Shown here piece after piece: positions 39,922 through 50,559 of a stretch of DNA of 64,000 nt. How positions within the stretch are numbered: the stretch's first letter is position 1; every line of letters starts with the position of its first letter. The position numbers were made by a program, and so were the translations under genes. The notes under the pieces were generated by a model that searched no databases, had not been told where the DNA came from, and was given only the letters and a program-made list of their open reading frames with translations. The stretch comes from Paramecium tetraurelia (taxonomy: Eukaryota > Ciliophora > Oligohymenophorea > Peniculida > Parameciidae), in contig NW_001799166.1 of assembly GCF_000165425.1 (NCBI RefSeq), positions 312,459 to 376,458 on the forward strand. The letters run 5' to 3'.

Positions 39922-40275
39922 ATGCAGATTGACAAGGAATCATCAAAAGAAAAAGTCCCTTTGGGTGAAAATAATGAAAATCCTCATGCTTTAATAAATG
40001 TTATTTGTCAAAAACTATAAAGCATATGTACTCTGACTTATCAAATAACATATCCGAAGATATAAACTAAGAAAATCAAAAGGAAGCGTTTATACTTAAA
40101 GAAAAGGAAGGATTGTAAGACAAAAATATCAAAAATCGGTGTAAAAACAAATTAGTGTTTTTGTCAGATATGTTCAGATTTCAAACTTTTAGAATATATC
40201 TCGCAATTAAGTGCTGTTGAAAATTTACAGAATCAATTAGATTAGGTTAAGCAGATGGTTTATCTTTTTGATTGA
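39922..40275 (+). CDS. Possible small polar/coiled protein
   Basis: From MQIDKESSKEKVPLGENN the frame is open to the TGA at 40273 (117 codons). A better reading removes a 23-nt intron (GTTATT...TAAAG), giving YSDLSNNISEDINQENQK. A second interval of about 37 nt would then rejoin LLEYISQLSAVENLQNQLDQ. Both versions have consistent length. No domain is recognised. It may belong to one of the flanking membrane-protein fragments rather than stand alone. Confidence 0.35.
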
Positions 40276-40378
40276 ATTAACTTGTAAATTATTTCTTTAA
40301 ATAAATTTAATCAACAATAATTTTACATGTTTTGATGATAAACAATCAAATTGTCTTACAATTTAATAAAATAAATGA

Positions 40379-41169
40379 TATCCATCTTATGATATTCTAG
40401 ATCACTTTTTATCAACATAAATAAATAATACTGATCTCGATAGAATCTCAATTTCAGATAAATTAATTATACTATAACATCTCAATATATTGAAGTTCTA
40501 TATATCTATTAGCTTTTTAATATGTCCAAGTTTTGTTTCCATTAAATTATTTGGAGTTTCTAATAGTTACAACAAATGAAATAATTGATTTTAGATAGAA
40601 GTAAAATTTTAAGAAGATTTCTTAAATTATCAAATAACAATAATATTAAATTTATCTATCTCATACGGATGGGGCCTTTGGCTGACACTTCATCAACCAT
40701 TTTCTTTAATTGCGGATTTCCTATAATAGAAATTAAATATTTTACTTAGATATCTGCCAATAATAGGTAGTTTGGTTGCACTATCATATAGGAATGGAAG
40801 GAAAGACTTAAACATCTGGAAAAGTCCATAAATTTACAATGGAAATCCAACTATTGATAATCTAAGGAAAACAATGATAAAGAATCCCAAAAAAAAGAAA
40901 ATGCTTCCCTTAATTTTGCCTATGATTTAAATACACTTAATATACCTTTCTTCAGGAAGAAGGATAACGTACTTTTAACTCCTATCAATAAACAAAGTCC
41001 AATCAAAAATGATAAATTTCCCATCACTAATAAGGCTCTGTCAAGGAAAAACATAACACCCAAGATAAAAAGCAAAAGACTGACAGTGAGAAAACCCATT
41101 CCAATTCCTGTGTTCCTAATATCACAATAGATGATTTACTTTTAGAGTCATCCAGAAAATACATTATGA
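40379..41169 (+). pseudogene. Membrane-protein segments with basic tail, structure unresolved
   Basis: Open segments in different frames read as a hydrophobic helix (KFYISISFLICPSFVSIKLF), then SYGWGLWLTLHQPFSLIADF and LLRYLPIIGSLVALSY. A basic Pro/Lys-rich tail (PIKNDKFPITNKALSRK) ends at a TGA at 41167. I cannot join the pieces with canonical tiny introns, and no convincing start codon is visible. It is either the 3' half of a receptor-like gene with 39475-39900 as its 5' half, or a decayed copy. Confidence 0.35.
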
Positions 41170-41537
41170 ATTATTTATTATTAATATTAATACACGTCGA
41201 TCATGTATTATTTTTTCAACTTATTCAAATAAATTACATTTTATCTAAAATCTTATGATTATCTCTTAACAACTCTTAATACCCAAAAATATTACTTCCC
41301 AAACTACCTTAAAAAATAATATATTCATATAGTCAATAGAACTAGCATCTTTATGATCGACAAAAATTTGTTAATTTAAAAGAGAAAAATTGTTATAAAC
41401 ACTTTATAATTTAGTGCAATAATCAGGATCGAATGTATCGAAAGGGACAACTATTTAATTATTGACTTGAATTGATTACTAAATAATATTTAGATATTTA
41501 TTTCTAAAATAATTTACTTGAATAATAATTATAATTA
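41170..41537. other. Non-coding interval between convergent genes
   Basis: 368 nt of AT-rich sequence. One minus-strand frame is open across part of it, but its composition is unremarkable and the neighbouring gene is better explained in another frame. No feature is supported. Confidence 0.5.
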
Positions 41538-42008
41538 TCATTTTTATTGCCCAAGGTAAGTTCTATCAAAGAAATGAGGTGCTGAAGTCCATTTACTTCT
41601 GTAATCAGACATTTATTAGGGATTCTTTTCAAAGACTCCTTTCTTAATTATAAATTTCTTGAGTTCTGAAGTTCTAAATTAGTTTCTGGGATTCTTGAAT
41701 TCTTATCTATAAATTATATAACTGTTTTGGTTACTAATTTGTTGTTTAGAAATGATTTTGTTAATTTTTTTAGAAGTTTACCCAATTTTATGAACACTTC
41801 ATAAATGATTCCTAAATCAAATGAACAAAATTACTTGTGTAAGTTTGCTCACATTATATTAGTTTTTCTCAAATTTTTATTCTTTATAAAAGGTTGAGTA
41901 TTTTGATTTTGGTTCGCATCTTTCCTCATACCAATTACCAATTAACGTTTTTGAGTTGAATTTCTTTTCAGGGTGTGAAGTTTACTGTAGAATGAATTCG
42001 TTTGGCAT
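41538..42008 (-). CDS. CFAP107 (C1orf158)-like ciliary microtubule protein
   Basis: About 139 residues, introns of 23 and 28 nt. The block FNSKTLIGNWYEERCEPKSK closely resembles the family stretch with Thr-Gly-Asn-Trp-x-Glu-Glu-Arg. The C-terminus, DYRSKWTSAPHFFDRTYLGQ, looks like the surface-binding tails of microtubule inner proteins. CFAP107 lies inside ciliary doublet microtubules. The three exons join into one frame only with both introns removed. The name is based on a short match, so the family is likely rather than certain. Confidence 0.55.
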
Positions 42009-42043
42009 CTAAATTATATTAATTAAAATTATTATTTATTTTA

Positions 42044-42810
42044 TCAATCAGCCCTTGTGTGAAATCCATCATCTTTGCGATGATGATTATGATGAACATG
42101 ATGTCTTTCGTCCTTATGGTGATATTTGTATGCATCTTAATGCCTTTTATGTCTAAATTTCAAAGCTTCTATATCATTAGCACTTTGTTTGCACAATCCT
42201 GAAAATTCAGCTTTACGACCGTATATACAATCTTAACCTGGAATACCATATTTATATACATCTCCATGCAAATTTGGTTACTATTATTGAAAATATGAAC
42301 TACTTTATTGTATACACATACAAAAATTTCTTGGCTCTTACCATTCCTTCTAGTAATTTACGTTCTTCCGCAACCAAAAAATTAAGCTGTTGCCAATTCA
42401 ATTTATCTTGCAAAATCTTCTTACTATAACAGCTTTTAAAAAATTCTTGTTGCACTCCATTCTGATCCTGCATTTTCAGCTTCGCCTTTATATGTCAAGT
42501 AACCATATTATCTAGGAAAAGAACAATCAAGTTGAAAATTAGTAGGACATTTATTAGCACAATCTTAAGCATTTCTTGCCAAATGATCATCCCATTTAAT
42601 ACAATACATATTTGTAGCTGATGAGAATTCACCATACCAATTTCTTACCTTTCCGTAAGCTACTAAATTTCTATGTTCGTTATGCAATTCCATTAATTCA
42701 TCTTCTTTTTATTTTGACATCCCACTCAACTTTATTCTATCTCTATTATCCACTTCACATTCATTTATTGCAAGTCCTATTGTAAATAATATTATTAAAA
42801 CGAATTTCAT
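42044..42810 (-). CDS. Secreted CAP (SCP/PR-1) domain protein with His-rich tail
   Basis: 247 residues, one 23-nt intron. MKFVLIILFTIGLA is a clear signal peptide. ELHNEHRNLVAYGKVRNW, CIKWDDHLARNAQDCANKC, SEWSATRIF and FFGCGRTQ follow the CAP fold, including the HN...R helix and the paired Cys, so disulphides in the secretory path are expected. IFVCVYNK and YGIPGQDCIYGRK finish the domain. The last 40 residues are His/Lys/Asp-rich (YKYHHKDERHHVHHNHH). CAP proteins are extracellular sterol- or lipid-binding or defence proteins; this role is inferred from family only. Confidence 0.85.
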
Positions 42811-43082
42811 ATTTTTATTTAATTTTTGGTTTTCTTCTTAATAATATTGGCTAGAGTCAAATCCATACAAGCATAGCAACAGCTTCCATAGTTTTGGTTT
42901 AATATTAAATTAAATTATCAACTTAATTTAAATCACCATTTTATTATGGTAATTGCAAAAAATGTCGATAGTAATAAGATTATGTAGATATAATAATTAT
43001 ACTAAGAAGTTATTTAATCTATTAAGGTTTTGAAATTAAAAGTATTATTTATATATTACATAAAATTGAATCAAAGAATACT

Positions 43083-43983
43083 TCAGGCCTTATTCTTTAG
43101 ATTTCTTTGAAGCATTTCTTATTCTTTTAATTTGTTTATTTTTCTTCTTAGTTCTTCTTACTTTTAATCTATAATTTTCTCCTTAAAAAGATCAGGATAC
43201 ACTAAAAATATTATTATTTGGTCTAACATAATTTAGCAATAGATTTATCTTCAGACATGAAATCTTTGGCTTTTTTCAACTACCCTGGAAATCTACCTTT
43301 TGTATTGACCAATTGTGGCTTTTATTCAGGTAACTTAATAAATAGGTAATGAGTACTTTGAACATTTCCAATTATTATCTTTCTTATTTTAACACTTATT
43401 CAAAGTCTTTTATTGATCTGCAATTTAAATTCTCTTTAGGTGGTAGATTATAACTTTTATAATCATAAGATTTTGACTCAAATAAATGGCTCATTTCTTT
43501 GAAGTGATCTTAGTCGTTAAGATCGTAATGTTAAACAGTTGAAATTGATCTTGCTTACTTAGGATCCAATAAACTTTAATACTAGGATGCAACAGTAGAT
43601 TGTGGAATATGTGGTAATGTTTAATAGCTTTAAGATTGTAATATGGATTTCTATTGTTGATGAATTTGCATTTATTTCTTTTCAGTTTTAAAATATTCTA
43701 AGTTCGGTAGTTTAGTAGGTCTAGGCAACTGAGAATACCAAACTAATTTATTAATTGATGGAGTATAAGAAACAAAATTTTTTTAAAGTGACTTAGCTTT
43801 TAATGGCATATAACTTGGTTTTTTAGCTAGTTTAATTCTATCCTTGTAACCAACTGATCCAGTTAGGGATGAATCAAATTCTTTGATAAAATCTGATGTT
43901 TTGTATACTTTTTATTTTCCTCCAGTTTCATTATTGATCAAGTAATAGTTATTGGTTTCTAAATCATTCCACAGAGATATCAT
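43083..43983 (-). CDS. Hypothetical polar/coiled protein
   Basis: 283 residues, introns of 23 nt (ends AAG) and 26 nt. The N-terminal half is Tyr/Asn/Lys-rich (WNDLETNNYYLINNETGGKQ). The middle is Gln-rich (MQIHQQQKSILQSQSYQ), and the C-terminus is a charged helix (IIDQKQEELRRKINKLKEQE). There are no membrane segments or known motifs. Coding is supported by consistent spliced length and absence of TGA over long spans. Confidence 0.6.
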
Positions 43984-44407
43984 AATATTATTATTAGTTG
44001 TATATAAATATAAATATTATAATCAAATTCAGATATATGAAAATAATAATTGAAATCTAGAAAAAACATAGCATAAAGTCCAACTTCTTATTAAATATTT
44101 ATTTATTAAATAGGAATTAAATTATTACATCTAGATTATTTTATAAAATCATTACAGCATATTTTGAATGAAATCATATAGCTTTTTGTGATTCTAAACA
44201 GTATATTAAAAATAAATATCACAATCTTAGTGTTATATTTTAAATTAATTTTAAAGTATTACTCCCAAAAACAGAAGTAAGTCATTTCTTACATTACGAA
44301 AATACATCTATTTGATTTCGTTATTTTGTAGATATTTGAATATTGATGCATAATTTATTACATTTTAAATTGATTGAATAATATTTTAAAATTGATCATA
44401 ATATTAA
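43984..44407. other. Non-coding interval between divergent genes
   Basis: 424 nt that must hold the promoters of both the hypothetical gene and the NamZ-like gene. It is AT-rich, and no clear motif or gene can be supported. Confidence 0.6.
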
Positions 44408-45612
44408 ATGTTTATATTTTTATTACCTCTTTTGGGATATGGATTCATTTCCTTACAACTAAATTAACTTTTAATGGAAACAAAAGGAAAAAGTTTGGGA
44501 TTGATTACAAATCCAACAGGAGTGGATGATGATCTGGTAATGGTTACTGATAAAATATCAAAATACTCAGATATCAAGAAGTTTTTCTCACCTGAACATG
44601 GATTGAGAGGAGAACAATAGGCAGGTGTTTAAATAAAGGATTATATTGATCCAGTTACTGGAATGTAGAAAGTGTTAATTATTTTAGATAAGTGATTTCC
44701 TTATATGGTAGCAAAAAGGCTCCAACATTAGCAGATCTAGAAGATGTTGATGTTCTGGTTTATTATATCAGAGATGTTGGAACTAGATTTTATACTTACA
44801 TATGGACTATGACGTATTGTATGGAAGCAGCTCAAAAGGCTGGGATTCAATTTGTTGTTGTAGATGTTCCTAATCCTCTTGGAAGAAAGATTGAAGGATG
44901 TAGAAATGAAATGGATGCGGGATTAGTTGGACGCAAGTTCGGATCCAATTTAGGATTACCTTAAAGATATGGATTGACAGTTGGAGAATTAGCAACTTTC
45001 ATTAATAAGGAATGGCTAACAAATCCTGTGAATTTGAAGATTATACCTTACCTTACAAATCAATTTCAATGGGTTATACTCTTAAAATAAATTAGATTTT
45101 ACCATCTCCTAATATGCCTACCATAGAGACTGCAACTGTTTACCCTGGCTTTGGAATCTTCGAAGGAACTGATTTAAGTGAAGGAAGAGGAACCACGTAT
45201 TTTAAATTATTGATTAATATTTAGACATCCATTTGAAATTATAGGATCTCCATTAATTACAAAACCTGAAGAATTGGCAAAGACATTGAATGCTAGAAAG
45301 CTGACTTCGGTAATTTTTAGACCTGTTTATTTCTCTCCAACATTTTCAAAACACAAAGATGCAATTTGTGGAGGAGTTCAAATTCATGTCTTAGATAAAA
45401 ATTCATTCAATCCAGTGTTGACAGCATTTGTTACTTTAGATGAAATATATAAAGTGATTCCAATTAAATTCAATTTAATGATAGACTATGAAAGTGGAAT
45501 TTCAGGATTTGCAGAGCTGTTAAAAAATACAACTGCTGAAAAGATCTATTCCCAATGTTAAAATAATACAAAAGCTTTTTATGATTAAGTGCAACGTTAT
45601 TATATATATTGA
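44408..45612 (+). CDS. NamZ/DUF1343-like exo-N-acetylmuramidase homologue, frameshifted
   Basis: About 380 residues once two introns (23 and 28 nt) are removed. A signal-like start ([20 protein letters not shown]) leads to [100 protein letters not shown] and [20 protein letters not shown]. The protein ends FYDQVQRYYIY. These follow the DUF1343/NamZ family order. NamZ removes N-acetylmuramic acid from peptidoglycan fragments; the Glu of PEHG is the candidate catalytic acid. The frame breaks once, where a tandem CCTTA CCTTA occurs (45046-45055) with no GT-AG intron; deleting one copy restores frame. The family is mainly bacterial, so acquisition from bacteria is likely. Confidence 0.85.
45046..45055 (+). 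repeat. Tandem 5-bp duplication inside the NamZ-like gene
   Basis: CCTTA appears twice in direct succession. Upstream frame KIIP and downstream frame [14 protein letters not shown] join perfectly if one copy is removed, and the total spliced length is then a multiple of three. No intron with GT-AG ends covers the site. Confidence 0.75.
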
Positions 45613-45973
45613 TATCAATATCATATTATTTAATTTCTTTTTTTATAACTTATCTGCATAGATGAAGAGAAGTAGAATGTTAAAGAATGTTAAATGAAAA
45701 TTAGAACTGATTTTAGAATTCTATTATTCTGATAGATTAGATGACATCATATTGATATCCTTTTTATTTCTATACTAGGTTCACATAAACTTGGTTTGTT
45801 TACTTTAAAGCACTGACGTAATTGTTAATTACTTTCATCAATGCCATCTATTTCTTCAACTTATAATATCAATTTGTTTTGAATTGTTCTATTTTAATTT
45901 GAAAGTAGTTTAATTTTCTATTGATCTTAAATAATAATAATAAAATTGCAAAAATAGTTTTAATTTATTTTAC
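45613..45973. other. Non-coding interval
   Basis: 361 nt without a supported gene. A 16-bp perfect palindrome, atattgatatcaatat (45606-45621), overlaps the preceding stop codon, and a related attgatatcc occurs at 45751. A role in 3'-end formation is possible but unproven. Confidence 0.5.
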
Positions 45974-46411
45974 ATGGGACTGAGACTCAGAAAACTCACA
46001 CAAACACTTGAAAGCAAGCATCCATAATAATACAATTTCCCTAGAGGGGCTGATCAATTCGAATATTCTCCGGATAGATCGTATAGTTCCTTATTAGGAG
46101 ATGTTTACGACCTCAACAGTCAATTAAAACGTGTTCATCGTAGAGTTCTATCTTAAGTTGCATTTCAAAAAGGGAAATCGAAAGAAAACAAGATAAGCAC
46201 TCTATCTCCCATCAAAGTAGATTAGTTCGTAGCCACAAAAGCAAAACTTAATTCATAAAGATTCTTTCTAATGAATTAGGTACGCAATGTTAGACCCAAG
46301 TAAAATAAAATGTAGTCTTCACAAGTGGTCGTCTAGAAGTCTTCTTAAAAGAGAGGTTTGCGAATGCATACTGATACGATTGAAAGCATAACCAAATATC
46401 GATTGGGATGA
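45974..46411 (+). CDS. Hypothetical basic protein
   Basis: 145 residues in one exon. It is Arg/Lys/Gln-rich with no hydrophobic segments. A conserved-looking start (GLRLRKLTQTLESKHPQQYN) is followed by YSPDRSYSSLLGDVYDLN, then polar basic sequence to QKRGLRMHTDT. Its tight spacing (23 nt) to the complex I gene downstream and its codon use support it being real. The function is unknown. Confidence 0.6.
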
Positions 46412-46434
46412 CTTAAATTATTATTTTAATATAA

Positions 46435-47051
46435 ATGTCAATTAGGCAATTTGTTGGAATTCAAGAAATAGCCAAAAAGGCTTTTAATTCTTTGATTGTG
46501 ATTCGCAAGGAGATCGAGAGTAAAAACCAAGAAGTATTGGCACATGGAATATCAGTCTACAATTAAGTTATACCTGTCGATGCAAGCAAAAGCAAATTTG
46601 GATTTTTCAGATGTAATTATGTATTATACCAATTAATAGCATCTCGTCTTGACAATAGATCAGATCATAGATACTATGACATGAACCCATTGCCTCCTCC
46701 AGAGTCCAAGATTGCTCGTGTTTACATCATGGATGATAATCGTATGCATCAAAGTAATTGGTTTTACGAATTCGACATAGCTCCCACTATGAGATAGGGG
46801 AATATCACTGGAATGTTTAAATTGAGAGAGGACCTATTCACAGAATGCCTTGGAGTGGTTGGACATTTTCAAAGGATTAGAAGAGCAGAGAAGTTTATAA
46901 GTTCCTCAGTTTGGAAGCTGCACTAGAATTTTGCCAATAAGATGGGTATGGGTATATTATTCAATATCCCCATTTTCGTTATACTTCTAAGAGAAAGTAT
47001 GCTGACAATTTTAAGTGGAAGGGATTTCCAAAGGATGAACAAGACTCTTGA
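46435..47051 (+). CDS. NDUFS4: NADH dehydrogenase (complex I) 18 kDa subunit, NDUFS4-like
   Basis: 198 residues, one short intron (20 nt, GTTTTA...ACATAG). The domain reads KIARVYIMDDN near residue 100, HWNVQIERGPIHRMPWSGWT, LSLEAALEFCQQDGYGYIIQ and RKYADNFKWKG, the last being the hallmark NDUFS4 ending. This accessory subunit of mitochondrial complex I supports assembly and stability. The N-terminal 90 residues are longer than in animals and probably include the mitochondrial targeting part. Without the 20-nt intron the frame would give unrelated sequence downstream, so the intron is well supported. Confidence 0.9.
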
Positions 47052-47245
47052 TAAGATATTATCAATAATATAACAAGGAATATCAACAATTGGCATTCTA
47101 AGTGTTTCTTATTCTTTCTCTCCTCTCTTAATAATATAACCGCACCATCATATTAAACCTTAATATTATTATACATAATGTGTATTATTTATTTATCTCA
47201 TTGTGAGATTTTGGTTGAATTATAAAAGCTAGTTATTAATTAATT

Positions 47246-50200
47246 ATGATTGAATTGCAAGAGACTAATCCAAAAGAGGAAATCGATTTTGGGTAAGGAT
47301 TGCATCACTATTTGATAGATAATCGACCTTGGAATATTAGGGTGAGTATGATGATCAATATAAACTAACAGCAATCTATTATAGGATCAATAAATGCAAA
47401 TAGATCATTTATTATGTCTTGCTAATTCTAACTCTTGGATTATTGTATTTATTTCAAAGATGGTTTATAAATTTGAGATTGTTTCTATTGTAAGCTTAAA
47501 TCATGTAAAAAGATTTGAAAAATGTGAATTTGGTACAATGACACATGTTTTAGTGATCAAGACCAAAAACATAATTCCAATCGCAGATGATCAATTGTGT
47601 GAAGTTACCGTTGTGTAGGATCATCCTTTCTCTAAAAATGCTAGAGTCTTCAATTATGAACTTAGCGATTACTACATCGATACATATACAAAAGCATTGG
47701 TTTAGATGAGAAACTCATTCTCTTAGTACACACAAGAGCGAATCTGCAATATGAAAGGCCTCTCAGAATTGACTACGGTTTATGGAGAGAATATTATGGA
47801 AATACCAATCAAACCAATCCCACTCCTGTTACTTGATGAAATATTAACACCCTTCAATATCTTTTAATTTAGTGCTCTCGCCTTGTGGGCTTACGATGAT
47901 TACTTGAATTACTCTCTGTTCATTTTAGCAATCACAATCATTTAAATTGGAATCGAACTCAGAGATGTAAGATAAAATTTATTAAAAATCTAAAAAATGA
48001 TTAGATACAATGTAGATGTTAAAGTAATTAGAAATAATACTTAAGTAACCATTCAATCAAAATCATTGATTCCAGGTGATCTATTAATAATTGAAGGTCA
48101 TACTAAACTTAGTTGTGATTGTATCTTAATTGAAGGAAATTGTGTAATGAATGAAGCTGTCTTGACAGGTGAGAGTGTGCCAATTAATAAGTCCAGTTTG
48201 GAAAATAATGAATTAATATTTTAATAGAAAGGTAATGAAAATAAAATGTTGTTTTGTGGTACTACTTGTCTAAGAAGTTATTCCCAAAATGGTGAACTTG
48301 CTAAAGCTATTGTTTATCAAACTGGATTTCAAACATTAAAAGGCAGTCTGGCTAGATCAATAATGTTCAATAGAACTCAAACATTCAGTTTTTACAGAGA
48401 TTCTTTAAGATATCTATTTGTATTAGCCACTTTAGGATTGATATAAGCTAATATTACAATTCTGATAAGTGGTGCTCAAGGAGTTGCTCTTGGGGAGAGC
48501 ATAATAAATGCATTGGAAATAATAACCATAATAGTCCCTGCCACATTACCTACTGCCTTGGGAGCTGGTATCAGTCTTGCTTTGAAACGTTTGGAGGACA
48601 AATGTATTTAATGTGTAAAACCTGACAAGATCAATGTGGCTAGCAAAGTTAATTTAGTAGCATTTGATAAAACAGGCACACTCACTGAATTAGGACTAGA
48701 TGTTTTAGGATGTAGGGAAATTAAGGACATTGGCTTTAATAAGTTATAGATGATTAAAGATGTGACAGAGCAGTTTAATGAGTGCATGGGTATTTGTCAT
48801 TCATTATCAATAATAAATAATGAGATTATGGGAGATCCAATTGATCTATGTATGTTTTAAGAGACAGGATGGGAGTTAGTGGAAGAGAGTAAAATAAGGA
48901 AGGGAGGGAAAGAAGTATCAGTGTTAAAGAGATTTGATTTCTAAGCAGAGTTATAAAGAATGTCAGTCATAACAAATCAAAATATATTATATTGTAAAGG
49001 ATCACCTGAATAGATAAAGAGCATCTGTGCCATTGTTCCTACTAATTACAATGTCATGTTGTAAAGGTACAGTAGCTAGGGATTCAGAATAATCGCTTGT
49101 TGCTGTAGAGATGTTACCCATTTGAATATGCAACAGTTGCATAAGAGAGAGATCTATGAACAGAATATGAAGTTCTTAGGATTTCTGATTTTCGAAAACA
49201 AATTAAAAGCAGAAACTCAGGCTACCATAATGGGTTTAAAGTAGAGTAACATCAGATCTATTATGGTGACAGGTGATAATCCATACACTGCAATTAACAT
49301 AGGGTTATAGTGCAATATTTTAGATCAAAACAGCAGAATCTTTTTGGGATTCCTAAATGATGGAGTGTTATATTGGAATGAGATTATGTAATTGAAAACA
49401 GATAAGGCCGATGAGAATAGAAGTTGCTATAGTTTAGATTCACATCAAGCTCAGAATATAGAAACTAATGAGATAATGAAGTTGAGTTGTCACTTTCAAT
49501 TAGCAATTACCGGGTAAGTTTTTGAACATTTGTAATATTAATACGCTGCATTATAGGATAATCAACCATTGATATTGAATCTATTATAAAAAACGTGCAT
49601 TTACTCAAGAATGAAGCCTAACAACAAAGGAGACCTTATGTTGCTTTTGAGATAAGACATATTGAACTTTATTGCTTTTTGTGGAGATGGCACTAATGAT
49701 ACTTGTGCTTTGAGATAGGCAGATGTTGGTTTAGCTTTGTCATTAGAAGATGCTTCTTTGGCATCTCCATTTACAAGTACCATCTTCAATATTTCAAACA
49801 TTATTAATTTAATTAAAGAAGGAAGAGCCTGCTTAGTTACTTGTGTGGAATGCTTCAAATTTATGACTTTGTACTCATGCATTTAATCTGTGGCTGTATT
49901 GTAATGCTATTTTTATGATACAGACTTCACATAAGTCCAATATCTTTATTAAGATCTCTGGCTGATTATCCCACTAGCATTTACAATGGATTTAACTAAG
50001 TCATATCACAAATTGGCCAATTATAGACCAATAAGCAATTTGATCTCCTTGCCTGTCCTATCTTCTGTCTGTGTCATTGTTTTCATATCCTTCCTTGCTT
50101 AAATCATTATGCATCAAATACTGAAACATTAAGAATTCTATCAATAGATCAAAATAGAATTGGTTAACAAAGACTATTACATGCAACCCAATTATATAAA

Positions 50201-50531
50201 TTCGATACTTCTTATAACTTCCAGCACTGAAATCTTGGCTGTGGCCATAGCATATACTTAGGGACCCCCATTTAGATAATCTATTCTTAAAAATATCTAT
50301 TATATGGTAGTGATATGTTTAGGGATAGCTGGACAAATCATCTTAATATTCTACCCAAATTTGATTGGATTCTTAAGTTTGGAGGTTGAATTCCCAACAG
50401 ATTTCAAAATTTATATCCTAATTGTAAACATAATAGTTGGAATCTCAATTATATTGTATGAGAAACTTGTAACTGCCAAAATGAACTAGAAGTACGCAGA
50501 AGTAGAAATTAATCTAGGAAATCAAAATTGA
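47246..50531 (+). CDS. P5-type ATPase (probably P5B, ATP13A-like)
   Basis: 1078 residues, introns of 26 and 23 nt at the 5' end. An N-terminal cytosolic/membrane region (YYVLLILTLGLLYLFQRWF) precedes the core. LTGES, VPATLPTAL in the M4 segment, FDKTGTLTE (phosphorylated Asp, about 458), YCKGSPEQIKS, VTGDNPYTA and GDGTNDTCALRQADVG (about 796) mark a P-type pump. Further helices follow, including LWLIIPLAFTMDLTKSY. P5B pumps such as ATP13A2 export polyamines from lysosomes; the M4 sequence is close to the P5 PPALP/PPELP motif but not identical. The substrate is inferred from the family only. Confidence 0.88.
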
Positions 50532-50559
50532 TAGATATAAATATATTCACTTTGTATAA

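Noticed and set aside
41424-41832. Long alternative minus-strand frame without TGA over the CFAP107-like gene
   Set aside because: The spliced frame with two canonical introns gives recognisable family blocks and the typical SAPHFFDRTYLGQ end; the alternative has no such features and no start.
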